64,000 bases of DNA from Coneutiohabitans thermophilus (GTDB lineage Bacteria; Zhuqueibacterota; Zhuqueibacteria; Zhuqueibacterales; Zhuqueibacteraceae), in contig JAPDQY010000001.1 in NCBI GenBank assembly GCA_034505235.1, positions 52,760-116,759 on the forward strand. Direction: 5' to 3'. Position 1 is the stretch's first letter. Each line of letters opens with the position of its first letter. Below are positions 1 to 9,056 of this stretch, piece after piece. Under the pieces are notes generated by a model. That model did no database searches, was not told where the DNA came from, and saw nothing but the letters and a program-made list of their open reading frames with translations. The translations under genes and the position numbers were made by a program.

Positions 1-402
1 AACCCGCGCAACTTCGGCGAGCTGGCAAACGCCAGCCATCATGCCGAGGGCTACAATCCCCTGTGCGGCGACCGGATTCATCTGTTTCTGCGCGTCGCCG
101 ACAACATCATTCAGGACATCCGCTTCACCGGCCAGGGCTGTGCGATTTCCAAGGCCTCGGCCTCGATCATGACTTCGCTAGTGAAAGGGAAATCCACCAC
201 GCAGGCACAGGAGCTGTTCGACAAATTTCTCCAGCTCATCACCAGCGACCCGACGCAACCCGTCGAGGTCAGCGGCTTGGACCGCCTGGTGGTGTTTGCC
301 GGCGTGCGCGAGTTTCCCCTGCGCGTCAAGTGCGCCAGCCTGGCCTGGCACACCCTCAAGTCCGCGCTCAGTGAAAGCGGCGCGGTGGTCACCACGGAAT
401 AA
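1..402 (+). CDS. sufU: SufU-like iron-sulfur cluster scaffold protein (5' end missing)
   Basis: The frame is open from the first base of the window, so the N-terminus lies outside. The family receives sulfur from a SufS-type cysteine desulfurase and takes part in Fe-S cluster assembly in the cytoplasm. The three family cysteines are visible: the first in NPLCGD with its neighbouring Asp, the second in GQGCAISKAS and the third in RVKCASLAW. The 18-21 residue insert between the second and third cysteine regions, rather than a NifU-like tail, favours SufU over IscU. The stop codon overlaps the start of the next Fe-S gene by one base, so the two are translationally coupled. The rest of the suf operon should lie to the left. 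Confidence 0.92.
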   Translation, partial: NPRNFGELANASHHAEGYNPLCGDRIHLFLRVADNIIQDIRFTGQGCAISKASASIMTSLVKGKSTTQAQELFDKFLQLITSDPTQPVEVSGLDRLVVFAGVREFPLRVKCASLAWHTLKSALSESGAVVTTE

Positions 403-743
403 TGGTGGAAAGCATCAGCATGGACAATGGCACCGAAAAAGCCCGGCTGCGGGAGGAAATCATCAAGGTTCTCGAGACCTGCTACGATCCCGAAATTCCG
501 GTGAATATTTATCAACTGGGTTTGGTCTACAATATCGACATCAATGATGCCCACGAGGTCGACATCCAAATGACGCTGACCTCCCCGATGTGTCCGGTGG
601 CCGGCTCTCTCCCGATCGATGTTGAAAACAAAGTCAAAACGATTCCCGGCGTGAAGGACGCCCGCGTGCAAGTGGTATGGGAGCCGCAGTGGCATCCCGG
701 CATGATGAGCGACGTCGCAAAGTTTGAGCTCGGCTTCTTGTGA
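402..743 (+). CDS. MIP18/DUF59 family Fe-S assembly protein (SufT/PaaD-like)
   Basis: A 113-residue protein of the MIP18 family, whose members help mature Fe-S proteins. The family hallmarks are present: DPEIPVNIYQLGLVY near residue 30 and the conserved cysteine in LTSPMCPVAG near residue 65. It is a single compact domain with no paaD-like C-terminal extension. ATG at 402 overlaps the upstream TAA by one base. A second ATG at 420 would remove six residues, and I cannot separate the two starts by a Shine-Dalgarno signal. It is the last gene of the Fe-S operon: the next 500 bases hold no gene on this strand. Confidence 0.9.
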   Translation: MVESISMDNGTEKARLREEIIKVLETCYDPEIPVNIYQLGLVYNIDINDAHEVDIQMTLTSPMCPVAGSLPIDVENKVKTIPGVKDARVQVVWEPQWHPGMMSDVAKFELGFL

Positions 744-1252
744 AACAAGTGCGCGCCTCCCCGCTTTCCTGACGATCCCCGCCTCGCGTTCTCCCTGCCC
801 CTTTCCTGATCAAAACCGCCACAAAAGATTGGACCACCGCGGTGCGCAAGACGGCCCGGCAATCACACCGGTGTTTTGTTGCGGCGCTGCGCCGCAGTGG
901 CGTGCCGGTGGTTTGGTCCTGAATTTGGCATGCGGGCTTGTTGTTGCCCGCGAGAAATGACTCGTTCACCAAACTCCGTCAGTTATTCTGTTCGAAGTCA
1001 AGCAAAACCTTTTTCGAATGTGCAGCAGCGCTGACTGCGAAATAGGCCCATTTGCCGAATGGCGTCACGGCTTTTCTCTCACGAAAATGCGCTCTCACGA
1101 AATGTTTTTTTCGGCGGGAGTTCTGCTTGGGTGGCCCGCATATAACCACCGGTGCCGGCGAAGATTTCCGGCAAACGACCGGCGAAACAGGACGCGCGTG
1201 CTCCAGGCAGCGCAGGCGGCAAGCTCGCTACAACAGCCGGGGATGACGGATG
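744..1252. other. Intergenic region with two small hairpins
   Basis: No gene is convincing here. Two short perfect inverted repeats are visible downstream of the Fe-S operon: GCGGCG-ctg-CGCCGC at 881-895 and GCGGGC/GCCCGC at 932-951. Neither is followed by a T-run, so they are only weak terminator candidates. The region separates convergent transcription units. Confidence 0.5.
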
Positions 1253-2305
1253 CTAAAGCTGCAAACGATTGCCGAAATGATAGAGGCGTAAAAACTCCAG
1301 GGGTTTTGCCAGCGGCGGGGAAATATGGGAGAGCAGATCGATGGGCGACAGGCCGATACCCACGAAGTATTGCGGGGTGACTTGTGGCCGGAAGGGGCGG
1401 CGCACGCCATAACCAAAACCGAGATGAAACGGCAGGCCGAGCTTGCGGTTGAAATCGTAGGTGAGCCAGTGGGTCATGCGCTCGTAGCGCTTGACTGTCT
1501 TGTGGCGGAAGGGATCTGCCGGCGTGAGATAGCTGAAGCGCAAATCGAAGTCGCGCAGGAAACCGACGCGCGCCTTCGCCAGCGCGAAGCCGATGCCGGC
1601 AAAGTTGGCCACGAGATCGGAATAACTGGCTTCGTCATGCAGTCGACGGCCATCGACATACTCGAGTGCGGTCATGACCACTGCTGCTGTGCCGGCACCG
1701 ATCCAGTCGGCGGTGGCCGGTGGCACGCCCGCCCAGTTGTAAATCCCGGCGACCGCCTGGGTGATGCGATAGCCGCCCTGAAAATGCAACAGCTCATCGA
1801 AGAGCAGCGTGTGATCCTTGGTCAAATCGTTGCCGATTTTGAACGGCTGCCCGACGCGGCCGAACAGGCCGTTGTATTTCACAAAGCCATAACCGCCAAT
1901 TCCCAGCGTGGCGGTTTGCACCAGGGCCAGACGCTCCCATCGAATGCCGGGCATGGCATCGGGGCGTGTGTGTTTGAGCGGGGAGAAAGGTTCGCGAGCG
2001 TGCGCTGTTGGCGGTTGCAGCAGGCGCTGTGGCGTGTACGCAGAAGTGGCCGTGCCGTGGCGAAATTGTGCCAGGCCGGAGGGAATCTCGAGGTCACGCG
2101 TGAACTGGCGCGGCGGCTCAGCCTGCCGGAATGCGGGCAAAGCCGGCGCGGACGCGGGCACTTTTGCATCGGAGGCGACGGGCGCAGCCGCCGGTGGTGC
2201 CACTTCCGTTGCCGGAGTCGCAGCCGGTGGTGGCGGCACCGGCACCTCATGAATGCCGGCAACCAGCAGCAAGAGCCACAGCAATACCTGTCGTGGCACA
2301 GACAC
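1253..2305 (-). CDS. DUF2279 (YfiM-like) membrane-associated protein with Pro/Ala-rich linker
   Basis: The C-terminal 235 residues or so resemble the DUF2279/YfiM family of predicted periplasmic or outer-membrane-linked proteins: a KDHTLLFDELLHFQGGYR-type segment, a small-residue helix (WIGAGTAAVV), and the conserved EYVDGRRLHDEASYSDL stretch. The start is uncertain. GTG at 2305 is chosen because it places a signal-peptide-like segment (RQVLLWLLLLVAG) at the N-terminus, followed by a Pro/Ala/Val-rich linker. The frame stays open to 2653, but the upstream part is Arg-rich and not protein-like. It is separated from the response regulator gene upstream by about 420 bases. Function is unknown. 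Confidence 0.72.
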   Translation of the reverse strand: MSVPRQVLLWLLLLVAGIHEVPVPPPPAATPATEVAPPAAAPVASDAKVPASAPALPAFRQAEPPRQFTRDLEIPSGLAQFRHGTATSAYTPQRLLQPPTAHAREPFSPLKHTRPDAMPGIRWERLALVQTATLGIGGYGFVKYNGLFGRVGQPFKIGNDLTKDHTLLFDELLHFQGGYRITQAVAGIYNWAGVPPATADWIGAGTAAVVMTALEYVDGRRLHDEASYSDLVANFAGIGFALAKARVGFLRDFDLRFSYLTPADPFRHKTVKRYERMTHWLTYDFNRKLGLPFHLGFGYGVRRPFRPQVTPQYFVGIGLSPIDLLSHISPPLAKPLEFLRLYHFGNRLQL

Positions 2306-2729
2306 AGCCAGGCGCCGCAGGTGCGATGTGCCTATGGACTGTGACGCCAGGCAAAGTGTGCCTGATGTGCAGCGCTGTTGTTTCCTGTGCCTTGGTTGCT
2401 GCCGCGAGAGGGCTGCCCGTGCGTGGCGCGGCGTAAAACGCCGGCGGCGTGAAGGCCGCCGCCGCGCGGCGCGCTTTCTTCGTCGGGCGGAAGGTGCCAT
2501 GGCAAGACGGGTCATGCTGGACAGCGGGCAACTTGTGATTGATGCGGGCGGCGAAATGAACCGGCTTCGGTATGGGAGGTGATCAGAACGGAGGTGATCG
2601 CACGGCGGTTGTCCCCCAGCACAGGAGTGGTACCAAATATAGACGGGCGTCACTCAGATGCAAGGCTTTCTTTGGGAGAATTTGACGGGGGTGGGGTATT
2701 TTTGCACGGACAACAAAATTGGAAGACCG
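2306..2729. other. Intergenic region
   Basis: Nothing recognisable as a gene. It lies between the stop of the response regulator gene and the chosen start of the DUF2279 gene, both on the minus strand, and should hold the promoter of the latter. Reading frames through it are Arg-rich shadows. Confidence 0.4.
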
Positions 2730-4085
2730 TCACACCTGCATTCCCAACGCCTTCATTTTTTTGTAGAGATGACTGCGTTCCAGGCCCAGCAGTTGTGCGG
2801 CGCGGGTGACATTGCCATCCACAGCTTGCAGGCAGGCCGCAATATAGTCGCGTTCGGCCTGTTTGCGCACTTCCTCCAGCGAGGTGCCGAGCGGCGCTGC
2901 CGGCCGCAGGCTGCTGTGTGGCATTTGCAGCGAAAGCGGCACATCTGCCGCGGTGATGGTCTCCTGCGGCGTCATAATCACCAGCCGCTCGATGGCATTC
3001 TTCAACTCGCGGATATTGCCGGGCCAGGAGTAGTCCATGAGTTTTTTGATGGCGTCCGGTTCCAGACGTTTGCGCTTGAAGCCGTTTTCCTGGCAGAAAC
3101 GTGCGACGAAATGCTCGATGAGCAGGGGAATGTCGCTGCGCCGCTCCCGCAGGGGCGGCATCACAATGGGCACAACGTTCAAGCGATACCACAAATCTTC
3201 GCGAAACCGGCCGTGCCGCACCTCCTGCTCGAGGTTCTTGTTGGTGGCGGTAATCACCCGCACGTCAACGCGCCGCGTTTGGGAACCGCCCACCCGCTCG
3301 AATTCGCCTTCCTGCAAAACCCGTAAAACCTTGGCCTGCACTTTCAGGCTCATGTCGCCCACTTCATCGAGGAAGAGCGTGCCGCGATCGGCGAGCTCGA
3401 ATTTGCCTTCGCGGGCGGCGGTGGCGCCGGTGAAGGCGCCCTTTTCATGACCGAACAATTCGCTCTCGATCAAATCCTCGGGGATCGCCGCGCAATTGAC
3501 CTTGACAAAGGCGGCGCGGCTGCGCTCACTCGCGGCGTGAATGGCGCGCGCGGCCAGTTCCTTGCCGGTGCCGCTCTCGCCCAGAATCAGAACACGCGTA
3601 TTGACCGGCGCCACCCGTGCAATTTGTTCACGCACCTGCTGCAGTGCGGGACTGTCCCCCAACATCTCAAAGCCGGCGGCAAGTTCACGACGCAGGCGGG
3701 CATTTTCCTCCAACAACCGGCGCTGCGTCAGCGCATTGTTGACCGCCAGCAGCAGTTTCTCCTTCGCAATCGGCTTTTCCAGGAAGTCATACGCGCCCTC
3801 GCGCGTGGCAGCCACCGCATTTTGAATCGTGGCATTGCCGGAAATCATCACCACCACCGGCCGGTGCGGCAGCCCTTTGAGTGACTGCAGAAACTGCATC
3901 CCGTCGCGATCAGGCATGACGATGTCGAGCAACATCACCTCATATTGCCGCTCGCTGAGAAATTTTTCCGCCTCGGCAGCCGAGGCCGCCAGGGTGACGG
4001 CATAGCCGGCGCTTTGCAAAATCATTTCCAGGGAGCGGCGCAGGTTGGGCTCGTCATCGACGACCAGGATGTGGGTGACATGCAT
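2730..4085 (-). CDS. NtrC-family sigma-54-dependent response regulator
   Basis: A 451-residue activator with three domains. An N-terminal receiver has acidic residues D10/D11 and probable phospho-acceptor D54 in VMLLDIVMP. A central AAA+ domain has Walker A GESGTGKE near residue 165 and the sigma-54-contacting GAFTGA loop near residue 215. A C-terminal Fis-type helix-turn-helix (RAAQLLGLERSHLYKKM) ends the protein. It should activate RNA polymerase-sigma-54 after phosphorylation by an unseen kinase; no histidine kinase lies nearby. ATG at 4085 is preferred to a start 19 codons upstream, because the receiver then begins with the usual short strand. It starts 26 bases after the DASS transporter gene and probably shares its transcript, which suggests control of the uptake block. 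Confidence 0.93.
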   Translation of the reverse strand: MHVTHILVVDDEPNLRRSLEMILQSAGYAVTLAASAAEAEKFLSERQYEVMLLDIVMPDRDGMQFLQSLKGLPHRPVVVMISGNATIQNAVAATREGAYDFLEKPIAKEKLLLAVNNALTQRRLLEENARLRRELAAGFEMLGDSPALQQVREQIARVAPVNTRVLILGESGTGKELAARAIHAASERSRAAFVKVNCAAIPEDLIESELFGHEKGAFTGATAAREGKFELADRGTLFLDEVGDMSLKVQAKVLRVLQEGEFERVGGSQTRRVDVRVITATNKNLEQEVRHGRFREDLWYRLNVVPIVMPPLRERRSDIPLLIEHFVARFCQENGFKRKRLEPDAIKKLMDYSWPGNIRELKNAIERLVIMTPQETITAADVPLSLQMPHSSLRPAAPLGTSLEEVRKQAERDYIAACLQAVDGNVTRAAQLLGLERSHLYKKMKALGMQV

Positions 4086-4111
4086 GTGTGGCTCGCAATC
4101 AATTGCCCCGC

Positions 4112-5539
4112 TCAGGGCACTTGAAATCCCAGAATTGGCCACAAGAAGTGGATAAAGAGATTGAAGACGATCCAGCCCACGAAGTTGAGCATCAGGCCAG
4201 TGCGAACAGTGTCACTCACGCGCAGGAAACCCGAGGAGAAGGCTATGGCGGTGGCGGGAGTGCCCATCGGCAGCATGAAGGCCAGCCCGCTGGGGATGGC
4301 AACCACCATGGTCATCACGCGTGGATCAATGCCAAGATCGCGGCCCATACTCAGGGCCACCGGCATGAACAGGGCCACCACCGCGGAATTGCTGATGACT
4401 TCGGTGAGCAGGATGGAGAACAGGGAAATGGCGGCCATCAGCATCACCGGTGAATGCACAAAGCTGCCAAACGTGTGGTGTGCCAGCCACGCCGCGCCGC
4501 CGGTTTTTTCCATGGCATAGCCCAGACAAATGGCGCCGCCGTACATCAAGAAGATGCCCCAGTTCACGTCTTCCTCCACTTCCCGCCATTCCGTCAATTT
4601 GAACACGAACGCCAGCACTACGGCGATGATGGCGATGTTGGCCAGGCCGAAGTCCCGGCCCACGCTCATCCAACAGAGAATGGTCCCTAGCACCAGCAGG
4701 CCGACCGTCAGCTCCCGACGCTTCAGCGGGCCAAGCTGCTGACGGCGCTGCGCCAGCAGTTCCTGTACTTCTTCGACACTTTCCACCTCGGGCGGATAAA
4801 ACACCACCAAAACAGAATAGGCGGCCACCAGCAACAGCAGCATCGTCGGCAGCGCCGCCAGCGCCCACGGCAGGAAATCCACGGTCAGGCCGGTGGTTTC
4901 CTTCAAAATGCCGACAGCCAGCGGCGCGCGACCGCCGCCCAGGAAAGTGGTGATGCCGCCGATGATGCAACCGTATGCCATCGCCAGAAAAAGCGCTTTG
5001 CCGAAACGGCTGGTTTGCGGCGTCAACTTCAGGCAATCGCCGATCTCCAGCACGATGGGAAAAATCATGGCGGCCACGGCATGCTCCGACATCCAACAGG
5101 AGAGAAACGCCGGGAAGACCAGCACCCCGAGCAGCAGACGGCGCGGCGAGGTACCAAAGCGCTGCAGCACGGCCAGTGCGATGCGGCGCGACAAACCACT
5201 GCGCACGAAGGGGGAAGCCAAAATAAACGCCCCGAGAATGAAAAACACCACCGGGTTGCCGAACAGCGCGAAGGTGGTTTGGGAATCGAGCACGCCGGCA
5301 AGCGGAAACAAAATCACCGCCAGCAGGCTGGTGATCATCAGCGGGATGACGTTGGTGACATAGAAGAGAATGCAAACGGTGAAGATGCCCACGGCTTTCA
5401 GGGCCTGCGGCTGCAAATTCGCCGGCACCGGCAGGGAGGAAATCGACCAGTAAGCCAGCGCCGCCACAACAAAGACGGCTGACCGGTAAAGCCGGTTTGT
5501 CCAGACACTGCCGGGCGAGTCTGTGGGAATGGGTTTCAT
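4112..5539 (-). CDS. DASS/SLC13-family anion (dicarboxylate-type) transporter
   Basis: A 475-residue inner-membrane transporter with about 11 hydrophobic segments. The family's two-fold repeat can be followed. The first half has FGNPVVFFILGAF and the position of the first SNT motif, here WMSEHAVAAM. The second half has EVISNSAVVALFMP, corresponding to the second SNT motif, and LPMGTPATAIAF near the C-terminus. A GGGRAPLA segment replaces the usual GGTPPN loop. Substrate cannot be told; dicarboxylates, sulfate or similar anions with sodium are usual. The altered first motif (SEH) may mark a subfamily with different ion coupling. It lies between a second DASS gene and the response regulator gene, all on one strand with short gaps. 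Confidence 0.88.
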   Translation of the reverse strand: MKPIPTDSPGSVWTNRLYRSAVFVVAALAYWSISSLPVPANLQPQALKAVGIFTVCILFYVTNVIPLMITSLLAVILFPLAGVLDSQTTFALFGNPVVFFILGAFILASPFVRSGLSRRIALAVLQRFGTSPRRLLLGVLVFPAFLSCWMSEHAVAAMIFPIVLEIGDCLKLTPQTSRFGKALFLAMAYGCIIGGITTFLGGGRAPLAVGILKETTGLTVDFLPWALAALPTMLLLLVAAYSVLVVFYPPEVESVEEVQELLAQRRQQLGPLKRRELTVGLLVLGTILCWMSVGRDFGLANIAIIAVVLAFVFKLTEWREVEEDVNWGIFLMYGGAICLGYAMEKTGGAAWLAHHTFGSFVHSPVMLMAAISLFSILLTEVISNSAVVALFMPVALSMGRDLGIDPRVMTMVVAIPSGLAFMLPMGTPATAIAFSSGFLRVSDTVRTGLMLNFVGWIVFNLFIHFLWPILGFQVP

Positions 5540-5638
5540 GCTTCACCCGCTGCCATTACGTTGCATGACCGACCTGCCCTTCAGGTGCTGTTGCCGGCCG
5601 CCGCCCCACGCAAGGCTCGCTGCCACGCCGGGTTGCTG

Positions 5639-6898
5639 TCACAGTCCATAATACCACGGGATCAGGTATTCCAGAAAACCGGCCATACAGAGGGCACTCA
5701 TGAAATTCAGCGCCAAACCGGCGCCTGCCATCACCCCCAACGAGACATTTCTCACCCCGCCATAGAGCAGCGCGTTCACCGGCGTGCCGAGTGGCAACAT
5801 AAAGGCATTGGTGGAGGCCAGACCAACCGCCATAAGTGCGACCATCGGATTCAAACCCAGGTGCACCGCCAGGCTGTGCACCAGGGGAAAGAGCACTACC
5901 GCAATGGCGGTGTTACTGAACGCTTCGGTGGACATGGTGGTAATGAAACACAGCAAGAAGTACAAAACAAAGGGCGACAGCCCTGCCGGAATGAGTTTCA
6001 CCAGATGGCTGGCCAGCCATTCCGGTACGTCGCAAGACATCAATGCGCCACTGACCGCCAGGATGGCAGCCACAAAGGCAAAGGCACGGAGCGGCAGCTC
6101 ATGCAAGATGTCGGCGAAGCGCAGCAGTGATTCGCGCGGCTGGTGGGGATTGCGAAACAAAGGAGCGAACAGCAGCACGAGGAAGGCCAGGGTAAAAATC
6201 GCAGCGAGCTTGTCCCACGAACTCCAGCTCAGTTCGAAATTCATGACGGTGATACGCCAGCCGGGCAGGGGCAGCATGAGCTGCAGGATCGAATGCAGTG
6301 CCCAGAAGACGAACCAAATGGCGATCGTCAACCCGGCGAGGCGCACCCTGCCACCCTGTGGCGGCCGGAGGGGAAATTCGGGGAGGTCGAGGCCTTCTCT
6401 GCGCTGCGCCTTCGGCACGAACAAATATACGCTCTGCGCCCAGGCCAAAAAAATCATGATCACCACCAGCGGCAGACTCCACCCGAACCAGGAAAGAAAG
6501 TTGATTTTTTCGCGGCCGGCTACTTTGAAAAGTTCCAGCGCACCCAGCATGAGTGCATTGGCCGGGCTGCCGACCAGCGACCCCATGCCGCCGATGTTGC
6601 AGCCGTACATTACCGCACACACCATGATGGTGGTCAGCCGGCGTGCCAGGCGGGCGTCGTGATGCTTTGCTAAACTCCCGGCCAGGGTGTTGAGCATGGG
6701 CAGCAGTGTGAGGGCGGTGAGGAAGTTGGGCGTGAGCATCGACACCACGGTGGCGGCAATCATCAAATACAGCAGAAATCGCTTGAAGGAATCACGGCGC
6801 GCCTTGAACAGCCGGGCAAAAAAGTGCTCAATCAAATGGTAGCGCACACTCATGCGCGAAATGAGGAAACCGGTGAGAAAAAGAAACAGATAAGACAT
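5639..6898 (-). CDS. DASS-family transporter, N-terminally short
   Basis: A 419-residue membrane protein of the same family as its downstream neighbour. The second SNT motif is intact (TEAFSNTAIAVVLFP), and the two glycine loops GSPANA and LPLGTPVNA are present. The first SNT position reads TPNFLTAL. It begins directly in the FLFLTGFL helix that normally follows two or three earlier helices, so 60-90 residues are missing compared with relatives. ATG at 6898 has AAAGG six bases upstream. The frame can extend only to a TTG at 6928 before meeting a stop, and only 66 bases separate it from cstA. It is either a naturally short variant or a truncated gene. Confidence 0.8.
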   Translation of the reverse strand: MSYLFLFLTGFLISRMSVRYHLIEHFFARLFKARRDSFKRFLLYLMIAATVVSMLTPNFLTALTLLPMLNTLAGSLAKHHDARLARRLTTIMVCAVMYGCNIGGMGSLVGSPANALMLGALELFKVAGREKINFLSWFGWSLPLVVIMIFLAWAQSVYLFVPKAQRREGLDLPEFPLRPPQGGRVRLAGLTIAIWFVFWALHSILQLMLPLPGWRITVMNFELSWSSWDKLAAIFTLAFLVLLFAPLFRNPHQPRESLLRFADILHELPLRAFAFVAAILAVSGALMSCDVPEWLASHLVKLIPAGLSPFVLYFLLCFITTMSTEAFSNTAIAVVLFPLVHSLAVHLGLNPMVALMAVGLASTNAFMLPLGTPVNALLYGGVRNVSLGVMAGAGLALNFMSALCMAGFLEYLIPWYYGL

Positions 6899-6964
6899 GT
6901 CCACCTTTCGAGTCAGCGGGCGTGGCAACGTGGGACAACAGACGGAGGACTGCCAGCCGTGACA

Positions 6965-8776
6965 CTACAATGTTCCGGCTGTTGTTCGTGCAAGCATGCC
7001 GGCACGACGCAAGACGCCCAACCAGTGCCACAGGCAATTGCCAAACACGATGACGGCGGACAGCATGATCACCGCGGTCAACACCGAATCGACATAACCC
7101 TGCAGCGCCCTGGCCGGCGTGTGCGTCAACGGCCAAAAGTTGTCGGTGATGTTTTGCCAGCCCGCCACCAGCGTGGTCGTGCCGACAAAGGTCAGTGGCA
7201 TCAGGGTGACTCAGGCATAGCGCGCGCGGCCGGTATTGATGATGACGGTGGTGCCGACCGCCAGAGCGATGGCGGCCAGCAGTTGATTGGCCACCCCGAA
7301 CCTCGGTCAGATTTGACTGATGCTGCCGGTGAAGATGAAGCAGGTCCAGGCGGCACACACCAGGGCGCTGGAGAGAATCGTGCCCGGCATCCAGTCGGTG
7401 CGCTCCAGCGGTTTGTAGAACTTGCCCAAAAATCCCTGCACCAGGAAGCGGGCCACGCGCGTGCCGGTGTCGATGGTGGTGAGAATGAACAGCGCCTCGA
7501 ACATGATGGCGAAGTGATACCAGTAGGCCAGCAAATGTTTCATGCCGGGCAGGGCGGTGAAAATTTGCGTCATGCCCACCGCCAGGGAAACGGCGCCACC
7601 GGTGCGCCCCTGCACCGCCTCGCCCACTTGCTGCTCGAGCCCGGGCAGATTCACCACGCTCATGCCCAGGCTGGCAAATTTCTCGACCGGCACATTGATG
7701 GCGAAATAATCGGCGGGATGCAGGGCGCTGGCGGCAAGCAGCGCGGTCACGCCCACCAGACTTTCGATCAACATCGCGCCGTAGCCGATGGGGCGGGCAT
7801 GCGTTTCCTTGTCCAGCATCTTCGGCGTCGTGCCCGAGCCGATCAGCGCGTGAAAGCCGGAGATCGCGCCGCAGGCGATGGTGATGAACACAAAGGGGTA
7901 GAGCTTGCCCGGCACGATGGGGCCGCCACCGGCGATGAAAGAGGTGAGCGCCGGCATTTTCAAATCCGGATGCACCACGAAGATACCGATCACTAGAAAA
8001 GCGATGGTGCCGATTTTCATGTAGGAACTCAAATAGTCGCGCGGGCAGAGCAGCATCCATACCGGTAAAATGGAGGCGCTGAAGCCGTAGACGGCAATCG
8101 CCAGCGTGATTTCATGCTTGGGCAGGGTGAAAAACGGGGCGAGCGCGGAGTCGGAGACGTGGCGGCCCGCCACCACGGCCACAATCAGCAGGATCACGCC
8201 GAGGGCGGAGGCCTCCGCGATTTTGCCCTTGCGCAGACGGTACATGTAAAGCCCCATCGTCAGCGCGATCGGGATGGTCGTGGCAATGGTGAACGTGCCC
8301 CATGCGCTGTCGTGCAGGGCATTGACCACCGCCAGGCCGAGGCCGGCCAGCGCCATGATGATGAAGAGAATGGCTATGGCAGTAACAGTGCCGGTGACCG
8401 GGCCGATTTCCGTGCGGGCCATCTCCGTCAGCGACTTGCCCTCGTGGCGGACGGAAGAGGCGAGAATGATGAAATCATGCACGGCACCACCAAGACACAC
8501 GCCGACCACCAGCCACAGGAAACCGGGCAGATAGCCAAACTGGGCGGCAAGCACCGGACCGATGAGCAGGCCGGCGCCGGTGATCGCCGCGAAATGATGG
8601 CCGAACAAAACCCATTTGTTGGTGGGGACATAATTCTGCCCGTCGTACAGGCGATGAGCGGGAGTAAGGCGTTGATCGTCAAGCGTGAGAATCTTGGCTG
8701 CAATGAAGGTGCTGTAGTAACGGTAGGCAATGGCGTACATGCCGAGCGCGAGCAGAATGATGGGGAGAGCATTCAT
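6965..8776 (-). pseudogene. cstA: Carbon starvation protein CstA, interrupted by two in-frame TGA codons
   Basis: A 603-codon gene for a CstA/BtsT-type membrane transporter (pyruvate or peptide uptake in studied members). The N-terminal part is typical (YVPTNKWVLFGHHFAAITGAG, split here by the reader's frame at residue 50-70), with SGTTPKM and many membrane helices. The frame is broken by TGA at codon 490 (7307-7309) and TGA at codon 522 (7211-7213). Sequence before, between and after the stops remains in one frame and matches the family: GSISQI-TGA-PRFGVANQLLAA, then GRARYA-TGA-VTLMPLTF. Relatives carry Trp at both places (IWPLFG and RYAWVT). Read literally the product lacks its last 114 residues. 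Two sequence errors, a young pseudogene, or readthrough would all fit. Confidence 0.85.
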
Positions 8777-8937
8777 TTTTCATTTCCAAACACATGCGCA
8801 AAGCCGGTGATCATCTCGTGAGAATTCGCATGCGCAGCATCGCGTTCCGGCCGGCTCGAAACCGGCATGGCGGTTACGGGAAAACGGCAAACCACGACCG
8901 GCAACAACTGATCGTGGTTTGCGCCGCCTTTCCGGCC

Positions 8938-9045
8938 TCAGTCTTTGCGCTGCGGCGTGGTCAGCACTTTGATGAAAAAGTTAATCGAGAAAAAACCGAT
9001 GATGCTCCAGGCCATGAGCATCGTGATCAAACCGGAAGTTGACAT
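8938..9045 (-). CDS. MetS-like small subunit of NSS transporter (35 aa)
   Basis: A very short protein with a single membrane helix (MLMAWSIIGFFSINFF) and a charged C-terminal tail (TTPQRKD). It is placed directly after a sodium:neurotransmitter-symporter-family gene, as MetS is after MetP. ATG at 9045 has AAGGAG overlapping the stop of the upstream transporter gene, 11 bases between stop and start. By analogy with MetPS it should be a required small membrane partner of the transporter. Size, topology and position make the call strong; sequence similarity alone could not at this length. Confidence 0.75.
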   Translation of the reverse strand: MSTSGLITMLMAWSIIGFFSINFFIKVLTTPQRKD

Positions 9046-9056
9046 GCCGGGTCTCC

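Noticed and set aside
4112..6898. Two DASS genes as halves of one split transporter
   Set aside because: Each has its own second SNT motif and glycine loops, so they are two paralogues rather than fragments of one gene.
7211..7309. Selenocysteine at the TGA codons in cstA
   Set aside because: Relatives have Trp, not Cys, at these positions, and no SECIS-like hairpin directly follows either codon by eye.
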